Source: Thermorudis peleae (GTDB taxonomy: Bacteria > Chloroflexota > Chloroflexia > Thermomicrobiales > Thermomicrobiaceae). From it: 64,000 nt of DNA. A model generated the notes under the pieces. That model saw only the letters and a list, made by a program, of their open reading frames with translations. It searched no databases and was not told the origin of the DNA. Location of the stretch: positions 558,001-622,000 of the forward strand of contig NZ_JQMP01000003.1 in the NCBI RefSeq assembly GCF_000744775.1, written 5' to 3'. Of the stretch, positions 42,487 through 51,436 are shown piece by piece (within the stretch, counting starts at the first letter, position 1; every line of letters begins with the position of its first letter). A program made the translations under genes and the position numbers.

Positions 42487-43659
42487 TCAGTCTGGATAGA
42501 GGCTGACAGACGCACGCTCGGCGGCAAAGGCCTGTTCGTCTTCTTTCCAGCTCGCAGCAATCGCGTCAGGGGGCACGCCCGCTTCCAGTGCCTGCCGTAG
42601 TTGTGGCGTGCCAGCTAACAGATCGATGACAACGCGGCCATCTTCCCATTGGCGCCAGGAGAATGCGTCAGGATTTTGCGCTCGTAACGCTGCCAGGAGC
42701 GTGATCCCTAAACGGACTGGCTGCAGTGCTGCGGGGTCGAGCACGTGCAGTTGCACGCCACCACAACGTGTTCCGGCGTGTTTGCTCCACTGAGGGATGA
42801 AGTAAGCCGGACGAGCCCGCAAGCCTGGCAGCCCCGCTGCGTTTACAGTCTCCGCGAGAACAAAGGGGTCGATCCAAGGGGCACCAACCAGCTGAAATGG
42901 CAGCGTGGTGCCGCGCCCCTCTGAACAGTTCGTTGCCTCGAGGAGACACGTCCCAGGGTAGAGGAATGTTGCCGTCAGCGTGGGCAGGTTTGGTGAAGGC
43001 GGGACCCACGGCAGGCCAGTCTGGTCGAAGCGCTGGCTTCGCCGCCAATGAGCGACTGGCACAATGATCGGCTCGGGCCACTCTGCCTGTTGGGCAAAGA
43101 GTCGAGCAAGTTCCCCGAGTGTCAGACCATGTCGAATCGGCAGTGGGAAAATGCCGACGAACGAGCGCAGCGATGGATCGAGTCGTGGCCCTTCAATCGC
43201 GCCACCGAGCGGATTCGGCCGATCAAGGACAACAACTGGTACGCCAGCCTGGGCTGCGGCTGCCTGGAGGGCAAAGAGTGTGCTCGGGTAGGTATAGAAC
43301 CGGGCTCCCACATCTTGCAGATCGACGATGATGGCATCGAGGCCTTCTAGCATAGCTGGCGTTGGCGCCCGTTGCTCACCATACAGGCTATAGACGGGCA
43401 GGCCAGTGTGGGGGTCAGTGGTGTGTGGTACCGGCTCACCTGCTTGCCGATCACCCCACACCCCGTGTTCCGGACCAAAGAGCACAACGAGCTTGACCCA
43501 GTCGCTGGCGCGTAACCGCTCGACAGTACTCCGTAGCTGTCGGTCAACGCCGGTCGGGTTGGTGAGGAGCCCAACCCGAGCGCCATGCCTGAGTGGCCAA
43601 CCTTCTGCCTTAAGCCGTTCGACGCCTGGAATAACGCTCAGGTTTCCCGCTTCATCCAT
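42487..43659 (-). CDS. namZ: Exo-beta-N-acetylmuramidase, DUF1343 family
   Basis: About 390 aa, start at ATG 43659. It matches the DUF1343/YbbC family throughout: GLLTNPTGVDRQLRSTVERL, LFGPEHGVWGDRQAGE with the conserved Glu-His, YSLYGEQRAPTPAMLEGLDAIIVDLQDVGARFYTYPSTL and DRPNPLGGAIEGP. The family member NamZ of Bacillus releases terminal MurNAc from peptidoglycan fragments. No signal peptide is visible at this start, so here it may act inside the cell on imported muropeptides. First gene of the operon. Confidence 0.9.
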   Translation of the reverse strand: MDEAGNLSVIPGVERLKAEGWPLRHGARVGLLTNPTGVDRQLRSTVERLRASDWVKLVVLFGPEHGVWGDRQAGEPVPHTTDPHTGLPVYSLYGEQRAPTPAMLEGLDAIIVDLQDVGARFYTYPSTLFALQAAAAQAGVPVVVLDRPNPLGGAIEGPRLDPSLRSFVGIFPLPIRHGLTLGELARLFAQQAEWPEPIIVPVAHWRRSQRFDQTGLPWVPPSPNLPTLTATFLYPGTCLLEATNCSEGRGTTLPFQLVGAPWIDPFVLAETVNAAGLPGLRARPAYFIPQWSKHAGTRCGGVQLHVLDPAALQPVRLGITLLAALRAQNPDAFSWRQWEDGRVVIDLLAGTPQLRQALEAGVPPDAIAASWKEDEQAFAAERASVSLYPD

Positions 43660-43710
43660 ATCACATTCCCGCAATCCTCTCGACGCGAGTCTCGCTAGCT
43701 GCACAAGACT

Positions 43711-43766
43711 TGTCAAGGCTTGGCCAGGTTGCAGTCCAAAAAAAGAAGATGCCATCAACCTTGACA
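43711..43766. promoter_or_regulatory. Divergent -35 elements in an inverted repeat
   Basis: TTGTCAAGG (43710-43718) and CCTTGACAA (43759-43767) are exact complements, each holding a perfect TTGACA -35 box pointing outwards: one towards namZ (with a weak GAGACT -10 at 43693-43688), one towards fadN (with a weak TACCGT at 43784-43789). The pair could also be one operator. Confidence 0.4.
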
Positions 43767-43890
43767 ACAGTCAGGCCACGCGCTACCGTTGTAATAGACT
43801 GCGTTTGGATGAGCGTGCAATGGAGTTCGGGTTAGCCCGCGATACTCGCCTGCTGCTAACGGCGAGGTATGCGGTAGTAAGGGGAAGCGA

Positions 43891-46197
43891 ATGCGGATCA
43901 GGCGCGTTGGGGTTGTCGGCGCGGGCACAATGGGCAGCGGCATCGCTGCGCTGGTTGCCTCGGTCGGCATCCCGGTTGTCCTGCTTGATGTGCCCGGGAC
44001 TGGCCAACGGCTTGAAGTCGTCCAACGGGGGCTGCGTCGAGCATTAGAGGCGCGGCCCCCAGCGTTTTATGACCCCGCTCGTGCTGCGCTCATCACTCTG
44101 GGAACGATCGATGACGATCTGCCACGCCTCGCTGAGTGTGACTGGATTGTTGAGGCAATCATTGAGCAACCCGAGCCGAAGCAAGCGCTGTTCGCCAAGC
44201 TTGAGTCAATCGTGCATCCTAAGGCGATCGTTTCCTCGAATACCTCCGGTATTCCGATCCACATCTTGGCCGAGGGACGCGGCGAAGCTTTCCGACGCCG
44301 CTTCCTTGGCACGCACTTCTTCAATCCGCCGCGCTACCTGCACCTGTTGGAAATCATCCCGCTGCCTGAGACTGATCCGGAAGTCGTTGAGACGATGGCG
44401 CACTTTGCCGACTACATACTCGGCAAGGGCGTTGTGCGGGCCAAGGATACGCCGGGCTTTATTGCGAACCGATTGGGCGTCTATGGCATGGTGCAGGCCT
44501 TGCGGCTCATGGAGCAGTTTGATCTAACGGTCGATGAGGTTGATGGCCTGACAGGACCACTCCTCGGGCGACCACGCTCGGCCACGTTCCGCACTACTGA
44601 CCTGACTGGTCTCGATATCCTCCAGCATGTTGCCGGCGAACTCGGGGCAACGACGGGCGACGATTTTGCGTTGCCTGACTGGGTGCATGAGATGGCACGG
44701 CAAGGTCGGCTAGGCGAAAAGACTGGCGCGGGCTTTTATCGTCGCGAAGGCCGGGCGATTTTCACGCTTGACTGGAAGACCGGTGAATATCGTCCGCGTC
44801 AGGAGCTGGCGACGCCAGAAGTGAAAGCCTTGCTGCGCCAGCCCTTGCCAGAGCGTCTACGCGGTGCATTGCAGTTGCCAGGCAACTATGGCCCCTTCCT
44901 ACGCGCGCTGCTCGCTCGGACGTTCCACTATACGCTGATGCGAGCTCCTGAGATTGCCTATGATCTCGTTGATATCGACCGCGCGCTTGAGTGGGGCTTT
45001 GGCTGGGAACTTGGGCCGTTTGCCACCATGGATGCGCTTGGGCTTGATACTGTTCGGCACCTGCTCGGTGAGCACGGGCTGGACGAGCCGCCGTTGCTGC
45101 AGCAGGCTGGTCCTGCCTTCTACCAGCGTCAGAACGGTACACGCCTGGTGCTCACGCTCGACGGTGGCCGCAAGCCGGTTACACCGCCGCCTGGGCAAAT
45201 CTCACTGCGCTTCATCAAAGAAGAGCAGCGGGAGTTACTTGCCTCGCCCGATGCCGCACTCCTTGATCTCGGCGATGGCGTGGTGCTCCTTGAATTCCGC
45301 AGTAAGCAGAACACGCTGGGCGATGGCGTGTTAACGATGATTGAACGCGCTATCGACTTTATCGTTGAGCGGGGTTACGCTGGCTTAGTCATCGGCAACG
45401 AAGATCCCCGTGTCTTCTCCGCTGGCGCGAACTTGGTTGAAATTCTGACGCTGGCCAAGGCAGGGCAATGGGACATGCTTGATCAAGCCGTGCGTCGCTT
45501 CCAGCGCATGACGACAGGGCTGCGTGATGCGCCCTTCCCCGTTGTTGTAGCCGCTTTCGGCATGACGCTGGGCGGCGGTGCTGAAATGGCGCTCTATGCC
45601 GATCATGTGCAGGCTGCAGCAGAACTGGCGATTGGTCTCGTTGAGACGGGCGTTGGGCTCATCCCGGCTGGCGGTGGCACGACGGCCCTGCTCCGGCGCT
45701 TCAGCGAGGAACTGCAACCGTATGAGCAGGCTGATCCCTTTGAGGCTGTTCGCCGTGCGTTCAACCTCATTGCCTTTGCTCGCGTAAGCGGCAGCGCGTT
45801 TGAGGCCCGTAGCTTGGGCTATCTGCGGCCGAGTGACGGGATTACGATCAACCGTGATCGCCTTATCGCCGATGCCAAAGCGCGTGTCCTGCTCCTCGCG
45901 CCAAGCTATGTTCCACCAGTGCCTGGCCCCATCCAGGTTCTGGGCAATGAAGCGCTTGGCAATCTGCGTTACGCGATCTGGGCAGCGCGCGAGGCGAACC
46001 AAATTAGCGAGCATGATGCCTTCATTGGCGAGCAACTCGCCCTCATCCTTTCGGGTGGCGAAGGGCCGGCCCGAACTGTTCCGGAACAGACGGTACTTGA
46101 TCTCGAGCGTGAGGCGTTCCTGCGCTTACTTGGCACAGCGAAGACGCAGGAGCGCATTGTCTATATGCTCGAAAATGGCAAGCCGTTGCGAAACTAG
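43891..46197 (+). CDS. fadN: 3-hydroxyacyl-CoA dehydrogenase/enoyl-CoA hydratase fusion
   Basis: A 768-aa bifunctional enzyme in the FadN order, dehydrogenase first. Residues 4-17 are the NAD motif [29 protein letters not shown] and [20 protein letters not shown] complete the dehydrogenase, followed by its helical C-domain. The C-terminal crotonase domain (from about 445) has [11 protein letters not shown], the first catalytic Glu in [15 protein letters not shown] and the second in [16 protein letters not shown], so both activities look intact. It catalyses the second and third steps of fatty-acid beta-oxidation. First gene of the fad operon. Confidence 0.95.
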   Translation: MRIRRVGVVGAGTMGSGIAALVASVGIPVVLLDVPGTGQRLEVVQRGLRRALEARPPAFYDPARAALITLGTIDDDLPRLAECDWIVEAIIEQPEPKQALFAKLESIVHPKAIVSSNTSGIPIHILAEGRGEAFRRRFLGTHFFNPPRYLHLLEIIPLPETDPEVVETMAHFADYILGKGVVRAKDTPGFIANRLGVYGMVQALRLMEQFDLTVDEVDGLTGPLLGRPRSATFRTTDLTGLDILQHVAGELGATTGDDFALPDWVHEMARQGRLGEKTGAGFYRREGRAIFTLDWKTGEYRPRQELATPEVKALLRQPLPERLRGALQLPGNYGPFLRALLARTFHYTLMRAPEIAYDLVDIDRALEWGFGWELGPFATMDALGLDTVRHLLGEHGLDEPPLLQQAGPAFYQRQNGTRLVLTLDGGRKPVTPPPGQISLRFIKEEQRELLASPDAALLDLGDGVVLLEFRSKQNTLGDGVLTMIERAIDFIVERGYAGLVIGNEDPRVFSAGANLVEILTLAKAGQWDMLDQAVRRFQRMTTGLRDAPFPVVVAAFGMTLGGGAEMALYADHVQAAAELAIGLVETGVGLIPAGGGTTALLRRFSEELQPYEQADPFEAVRRAFNLIAFARVSGSAFEARSLGYLRPSDGITINRDRLIADAKARVLLLAPSYVPPVPGPIQVLGNEALGNLRYAIWAAREANQISEHDAFIGEQLALILSGGEGPARTVPEQTVLDLEREAFLRLLGTAKTQERIVYMLENGKPLRN

Positions 46198-46213
46198 AGA
46201 GGCGGCACGAACC

Positions 46214-47380
46214 ATGCGTGAAGCAGTCATTTTGAGTGCAGTCCGGAGCCCGGTGGCCCGCGGCAAGCCAGATGGCGCACTTGCCCATGTCCACCCGGTT
46301 GATTTGTCAGCTGCGGTTATGCGTGCAGCAGTCGAACGTGCTGGTGTTGATCCTGGCAAGCTCGACGATGTGCTCTGGGGTTGCGCCATGCCCGAGGCCT
46401 CTCAGGGGCTCAATGTTGCTCGGCTCTCCATCTTGCGCGCCGGTTTCCCGACAAGTGTCCCAGGTGCCACAGTCAATCGATTCTGCTCAAGTGGACTACA
46501 GACCATTGCGATGGCGGCCCAGTCGATTATGACTGGTATGGCTGACCTTGTTCTTGCTGGCGGCGTTGAGATGATGAGCCAGATGCCGATGTCGGGCTAC
46601 CATACGCGCATTCACCCTGAGCTTACCGAGGCGTACATCGGCATGGGCTTCACTGCGGAGCGCGTTGCTGAGCGCTGGGGCATCCCTCGGGAAGAGCAAG
46701 ATGCGTACGCGCTTGAGAGCCATCGCAAAGCAGCGCAGGCGTGGGATGCTGGCCTCTTCGATGACGAAATCGTGCCGATTCCAGTTGGCACGGATGGCGA
46801 TGGCCAGACCCGCTGGTTTACCCGTGATGAAACGATTCGACCTGATACGTCACTTGAAAAGCTAGCGGCCCTGCGGCCAGCCTTCAAGGTCAATGGCACG
46901 GTCACTGCTGGTAACTCTAGCCCCTATTCTGATGGCGCGGCTGCCGTTGTCCTCGCCAGCCGCGAATTTGCCGAAGCCCATGGCCTGCAACCACTTGCGC
47001 GCTTCGTTACCTTCGCGGTGGCTGGCGTTGATCCAGACATTATGGGCATTGGTCCTGCCCGGGCAATCCCGAAGGCGCTTGCGCGTGCTGGCATTGATCT
47101 TGATGACCTCAAACGTATTGAGCTGAACGAAGCCTTTGCTGCCCAGGTGCTCGCTGTCATTAAGGAAGCGGAATTGCCACGCGAGCGTCTCAATATCCAA
47201 GGCGGGGCAATCGCGCTCGGCCATCCACTCGGCGCGACTGGTGCGAAGCTGACGGCGACGCTTGTCCATGCTCTCCGCCGTGAAGGTGGTGGCTACGGCA
47301 TGGTCACGATGTGCATTGGCGGTGGAATGGGTGCCGCGGGCATCTTTGAAGTCTTTGCCAATGGCAAGGCCTCACGGTAG
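46214..47380 (+). CDS. fadA: Acetyl-CoA C-acyltransferase (thiolase)
   Basis: A 388-aa thiolase performing the last step of beta-oxidation. The nucleophilic Cys91 lies in [11 protein letters not shown], the catalytic His in [13 protein letters not shown] and the second Cys in [36 protein letters not shown] is the usual loop. Start at ATG 46214, 17 bp after fadN; the same frame extends upstream into fadN but without a start site of its own. Confidence 0.96.
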   Translation: MREAVILSAVRSPVARGKPDGALAHVHPVDLSAAVMRAAVERAGVDPGKLDDVLWGCAMPEASQGLNVARLSILRAGFPTSVPGATVNRFCSSGLQTIAMAAQSIMTGMADLVLAGGVEMMSQMPMSGYHTRIHPELTEAYIGMGFTAERVAERWGIPREEQDAYALESHRKAAQAWDAGLFDDEIVPIPVGTDGDGQTRWFTRDETIRPDTSLEKLAALRPAFKVNGTVTAGNSSPYSDGAAAVVLASREFAEAHGLQPLARFVTFAVAGVDPDIMGIGPARAIPKALARAGIDLDDLKRIELNEAFAAQVLAVIKEAELPRERLNIQGGAIALGHPLGATGAKLTATLVHALRREGGGYGMVTMCIGGGMGAAGIFEVFANGKASR

Positions 47381-47406
47381 TGCGCGCAAGGAAAGGAAGG
47401 GTTGCC

Positions 47407-48582
47407 ATGGATTTCCAGTTGACACCGGAACAGCAAGCGCTTCGTGATCGCGCTCGAGCCTTTGCCGAACGGGAGATTTTGCCAGTCGCTGCCAAATATG
47501 ACCGCGAAGAGGCCCATCCGCACGAAGTGATCCTTCGTGCTCGTGCTGAAGGGCTGACAGAACTTGGCATCCCGCGTGAATATGGTGGCCCAGGCCTTGG
47601 CGCGCTTGACGTTGCGATCGTCAGCGAGCAGTTCGCTTGGGCATGCCCAGGCATGGCGACGGCGCTCGGCATGAACGGCCTGGCGGCTGAACCGATCATC
47701 ATCGCTGGCACGGAGGAACAGAAGCGCCGCTGGTTGCCTCGCTTAACCCAAGGCGAATATGCAAGCTATGCTGTCACGGAGCCCGATGCGGGATCTGACG
47801 TTGCCAGTATGACGACCCGTGCTGAACGCCGTGGCGACCACTATGTCATTAACGGCGTAAAGCGCTGGATTGGCAATGCCCCGCACGCAAACTTCATGGT
47901 GGTCTTTGCCAAGACTGATCCATCGGCTGGCCATCGGGGTATCAGTGCCTTCATTGTCGAGCGGGATACGCCTGGTATTGAAGTGCGCAAGTTGCACAAA
48001 TTCGGTCAGCGTGCCGTGCAGAATGGCGAGATTACCTTTACTGATGTCGTGGTGCCTGCTGAAAACCGTCTCGGGAACGAGGGCGATGGCTTCCTGATCG
48101 CGATGAAAGTCTTTGACCGCACCCGTCCGATGGTCGCGGCATTTGGTGTTGGTGTGATCCAGCGTTGCCTCGATGAATCGCTGCGATATGCCCTCCAGCG
48201 GCGCACGATGGGCCAGCCGATCATCCAACATCAGGCTGTTGGTCATAAGATTGCGGAGATGCAAATCCGTCTCAATGCCGCTCGGTGGCTCACCTATCAC
48301 GCTGCCTGGCTTGCTGACCAAGGGCAGCGCAATACGCTCGAGGCTGCCCTTGCGAAGGCGTTCGCTGCTGATAGTGCAATGTGGGCCGCAACGGAGGCAA
48401 TGCAAATCTTTGGTGGGAACAGTTACAGCATCGATTACCCGATCGAGAAGATTTTCCGCGACACCAAGCTCTTGCAAATCTACGAGGGTACAAGCGAGAT
48501 CCAGCGCAACATTATCGTGCGGGAGCTTGCCAAAGCGGCAATCGCAGCAGCGACAGCCGCTGCGGGTGTGCCAGCCTTCTAG
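47407..48582 (+). CDS. fadE: Acyl-CoA dehydrogenase
   Basis: A 391-aa flavoenzyme that introduces the double bond in the first step of beta-oxidation. Motifs: YAVTEPDAGSDVASMTTRAERRGDHYVINGVKRWI (flavin and substrate loop), the FGQRAVQNGEITFTDVVVP segment, the ALQRRTMGQPIIQHQAVGHKIAEMQ helix and the C-terminal IYEGTSEIQRNII with the catalytic Glu. Start at ATG 47407 behind AAAGGAAGGG. It follows fadA by 26 bp, as in the Bacillus fadNAE operon. Confidence 0.95.
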   Translation: MDFQLTPEQQALRDRARAFAEREILPVAAKYDREEAHPHEVILRARAEGLTELGIPREYGGPGLGALDVAIVSEQFAWACPGMATALGMNGLAAEPIIIAGTEEQKRRWLPRLTQGEYASYAVTEPDAGSDVASMTTRAERRGDHYVINGVKRWIGNAPHANFMVVFAKTDPSAGHRGISAFIVERDTPGIEVRKLHKFGQRAVQNGEITFTDVVVPAENRLGNEGDGFLIAMKVFDRTRPMVAAFGVGVIQRCLDESLRYALQRRTMGQPIIQHQAVGHKIAEMQIRLNAARWLTYHAAWLADQGQRNTLEAALAKAFAADSAMWAATEAMQIFGGNSYSIDYPIEKIFRDTKLLQIYEGTSEIQRNIIVRELAKAAIAAATAAAGVPAF

Positions 48583-48644
48583 TGTGGCGCGCGGTGCGCT
48601 TGCGGAACACTGAGAGCACGCAACCGTTGGAGAGGAGCCTGGCA

Positions 48645-50294
48645 ATGTTACGCGGACTCATGATGGACTATCAACTCACCCTTCCTGCCATGCTTCGACG
48701 AGCCGAAACATTCTTCCCCCATAAGGAAATCGTCACCCGGCTCCCCAACAAGGAGCTATTCCGCTATACCTACGCCGATATGGCGCGCCGCACAAAGCAA
48801 CTTGCGCTTGCACTGCAACGCCTTGGTGTCCAGGAGGGTGATCGAGTTGCGACACTCTGTTGGAACCATCATCAGCATCTCGAAGCCTACTTCGGTATCC
48901 CAGCGACGGGTGCGGTGCTGCATACCCTTAACCTACGCCTGCCGCCCGACGACTTAGCCTATATCATCAATCACGCCGAAGATCGCGTGATCTTAGTTGA
49001 CCAAATCTTGTTGCCGGTTTTCGAGCGCGTGCGCGACCGCGTTCAACCTGAGCATGTCATTGTCGTCGGCGCCGCTGGCCCAGTGCCCGAGGGAATGCTC
49101 GACTATGAGCAGTTGCTCGCAGCTGAAGACCCCAATGCGTTCACCTATCGTGAGTTGAACGAGTGGCAAGCTGCAGCCATGTGTTATACCTCGGGCACGA
49201 CCGGGCGGCCAAAGGGCGTTCTCTACTCGCACCGTGCCATTGTGCTCCATTCGCTGGTCAGTGCCTTGCCTGACTGTACTGCTCTCTCAGAATCAGATGT
49301 GTTAATGCCCGTTGTGCCAATGTTCCATGTGAATGCCTGGGGGATGCCCTTCACAGCTACCATGCTCGGTGCCAAGCAGGTCTTCCCAGGTCCTCACCTC
49401 GATCCCCAGAGCTTGGCTGAGTTGATCCATCAGGAGCGTGTCACGTTCACCGCTGGTGTGCCAACGATCTGGCTCGGCTTGCTGCAGTTCCTTGACAAGC
49501 ATCCTGGCGAGTATGACCTCTCAAGCTTGCGAGCTATTACATCGGGTGGTCAGGCCGCGCCCGAGGCCATGATTCGGGGGTTCCAGGAACGGCATGGGAT
49601 TCATGTCTACACTGGCTGGGGCATGACCGAGACAACGCCGATTGGCTTGCTCGTTGGGCAAACGAAGGAGTTGCTTGAACGGCCACTCGATGAGCAGTAT
49701 CGCTATCGCGCGAAGGCTGGTCGACCGTTGCCCTTCTTTGAAGTGCGCATTCGCAATGAGAACGGTATTGCTCCGTGGGATGGCAAGACCATGGGTGAGC
49801 TGGAGGTGCGCGCTCCATGGGTTGCCAGCGCGTACTACAACTACCCTGAAGGTGCTAGCTCCTTTACTGAGGATGGATGGTTGCGCACAGGCGACATTGC
49901 GACGATCGATCCCGAGGGCTGGGTTGAAATCCAGGATCGGGCGAAGGATGTGGTCAAGTCCGGTGGCGAGTGGATCAGCTCAGTGCGTCTTGAGAATGCA
50001 CTCATGGCGCATCCCGCAGTTGCCGAAGCTGCTGTCGTGCCGGCCGAGCATCCCAAGTGGCTCGAGCGGCCGATCGCGCTGGTGGTGCTCAAGGAAGGCC
50101 AGCACGCTACTCCGGAAGAGTTGCGCGCGTTCCTTGAACAGCAGTTCCCACGCTGGTGGTTGCCGGATGCCTTCATCTTCGTCCCTGAGATTCCGAAGAC
50201 CTCGACCGGCAAATTCCTGAAGGCTGCTTTGCGTGACCAGTATCGCAAGTATCTGATTGAATCAGGGTTGGCTGTTACGCCCTCGTCCGAATAG
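48645..50294 (+). CDS. Fatty-acid CoA ligase (AMP-binding)
   Basis: A 549-aa adenylate-forming enzyme. The ATP loop is CYTSGTTGRPKGVLYSHRA, followed by GWGMTETTPIG and DGWLRTGDIATIDPEGWVEIQDRAKDVVKSGGEWIS, and the C-terminal Lys is in PKTSTGKFLKA. The sequence resembles long/medium-chain acyl-CoA synthetases. It activates fatty acids for the enzymes upstream and is the last gene of the fad operon. Start at ATG 48645 behind AGAGGAG. Confidence 0.94.
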   Translation: MLRGLMMDYQLTLPAMLRRAETFFPHKEIVTRLPNKELFRYTYADMARRTKQLALALQRLGVQEGDRVATLCWNHHQHLEAYFGIPATGAVLHTLNLRLPPDDLAYIINHAEDRVILVDQILLPVFERVRDRVQPEHVIVVGAAGPVPEGMLDYEQLLAAEDPNAFTYRELNEWQAAAMCYTSGTTGRPKGVLYSHRAIVLHSLVSALPDCTALSESDVLMPVVPMFHVNAWGMPFTATMLGAKQVFPGPHLDPQSLAELIHQERVTFTAGVPTIWLGLLQFLDKHPGEYDLSSLRAITSGGQAAPEAMIRGFQERHGIHVYTGWGMTETTPIGLLVGQTKELLERPLDEQYRYRAKAGRPLPFFEVRIRNENGIAPWDGKTMGELEVRAPWVASAYYNYPEGASSFTEDGWLRTGDIATIDPEGWVEIQDRAKDVVKSGGEWISSVRLENALMAHPAVAEAAVVPAEHPKWLERPIALVVLKEGQHATPEELRAFLEQQFPRWWLPDAFIFVPEIPKTSTGKFLKAALRDQYRKYLIESGLAVTPSSE

Positions 50295-50336
50295 CCAGCC
50301 GTTGTCGCTGACGCTCGACCATGCAGGAATGAGATC

Positions 50337-50374
50337 GGCGCCGGGGCTGACCAGTACTGCCGCCCCGGCGCCGG
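50337..50374. terminator. 12-bp GC hairpin between convergent operons
   Basis: CGGCGCCGGGGC (50337-50348) pairs exactly with GCCCCGGCGCCG (50363-50374) around a 14-nt loop, midway between the CoA ligase and nrdB stops. It probably ends transcription from both sides; no T-run is present. Confidence 0.6.
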
Positions 50375-50390
50375 TGCGCATGGTGTATGG

Positions 50391-51389
50391 CTAACTGCGC
50401 TCACGGCCAACTTCATAGTGCACGTTGCGTGCCTCGAAGAAGTTGACCAGTTCTGGTACATCAAGCTGGGTGGCCATCCACTTGAGTGGGTTAGGATTGC
50501 CAAACGCGGCCGGGAGCCCGAGTTCCTCGAGACGCCGGTCAGCCACGTAACGAACGTAGCCGTTGAGCGCGTCGGCGCTGAGCCCGATGATCGGCTGCGG
50601 CAGGACTGCGCGGTTATACCGCTCTTCGAGTTCCACTGCCTCGAGAATGAGCTGCTGGACGGTTTGTGCAAATGCTGGCGTCATAATCTCTGGATGCTCT
50701 TCGAGTAATGTTGTGATCAGGTGGATGCCGAACGAAAGATGCAGGCTCTCGTCCTTCAACACCCAATCGACGATACTGCACAGCCCGCGTAGCAGGTTTC
50801 GCTGTCGGAAGGCCAGTGCCAGCGCAAAGCCTGAATAGAAGAAAATTCCTTCCAGCACAACGAAGAAACCGATGAGGTTATGGCACAATCGCTGCACACC
50901 TTCGACTGTCGAAATGTCCGGCTCAACAAGCCATCCTTCGATTAGCCGACGCTGGAACGCCTCCTTGGCAGCGACATCGGGGTGATCGGTATGAAGCGCG
51001 AAGACCCGCGCTCGGTCGACTGGCAACGTCTTGATGACATATTCAAATGCCATAGTGTGGTTCGCTTCTTCCCAGGCCTGGCGCGCGAGGTAGAGCCGTA
51101 CTTCCGGTGCCGTGATTGGCCGGTAGAGCGAGAGGAGCAGGTTCGTCGTAACGAGCGATTCCATGGGATTGAAGAAGCCCAAGAACATCTCGACCGCTCG
51201 TCGCTCTTCATCGCTGAGTCGCTCGTGCCAGTCACGCACGTCATCATGGAGCGGGACTTCCTCCGGGAACCAGGTATTATGTTTGGCTTGTTGTACATGA
51301 GCATACGCCCAGGGATATCGTAGAGGGAAAAGCTCAACGGCAGCGAGTGGATCACCACCAAGGAGTGAGCGCGCTGGTGCTTCTGCCAT
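50391..51389 (-). CDS. nrdB: Ribonucleotide reductase R2, class Ic-type
   Basis: A 332-aa ferritin-like radical subunit. Metal ligands are E77 (NPMES), E108 and H111 (WEEANH), E180 (VVLEGIFF), and E214 and H217 (KDESLH). Two features mark it as class Ic: the first ligand is Glu instead of Asp, and the position of the radical tyrosine (four after H111) is F115. The spacings (77-108-111-115 and 180-214-217) match the Chlamydia enzyme (89-120-123-127 and 193-227-230), which uses a Mn/Fe centre. It lies 47 bp after nrdA on the same strand. Confidence 0.93.
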   Translation of the reverse strand: MAEAPARSLLGGDPLAAVELFPLRYPWAYAHVQQAKHNTWFPEEVPLHDDVRDWHERLSDEERRAVEMFLGFFNPMESLVTTNLLLSLYRPITAPEVRLYLARQAWEEANHTMAFEYVIKTLPVDRARVFALHTDHPDVAAKEAFQRRLIEGWLVEPDISTVEGVQRLCHNLIGFFVVLEGIFFYSGFALALAFRQRNLLRGLCSIVDWVLKDESLHLSFGIHLITTLLEEHPEIMTPAFAQTVQQLILEAVELEERYNRAVLPQPIIGLSADALNGYVRYVADRRLEELGLPAAFGNPNPLKWMATQLDVPELVNFFEARNVHYEVGRERS

Positions 51390-51436
51390 TGCTGTTGCCT
51401 CCTTCTTCCGCGTCTGTGTTCATCACTTTGCCGGGG

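Noticed and set aside
45800-46213. N-terminal extension of the thiolase (138 residues)
   Set aside because: It lies inside fadN in another frame, without a ribosome site; thiolases start at the MREAVILSA motif.
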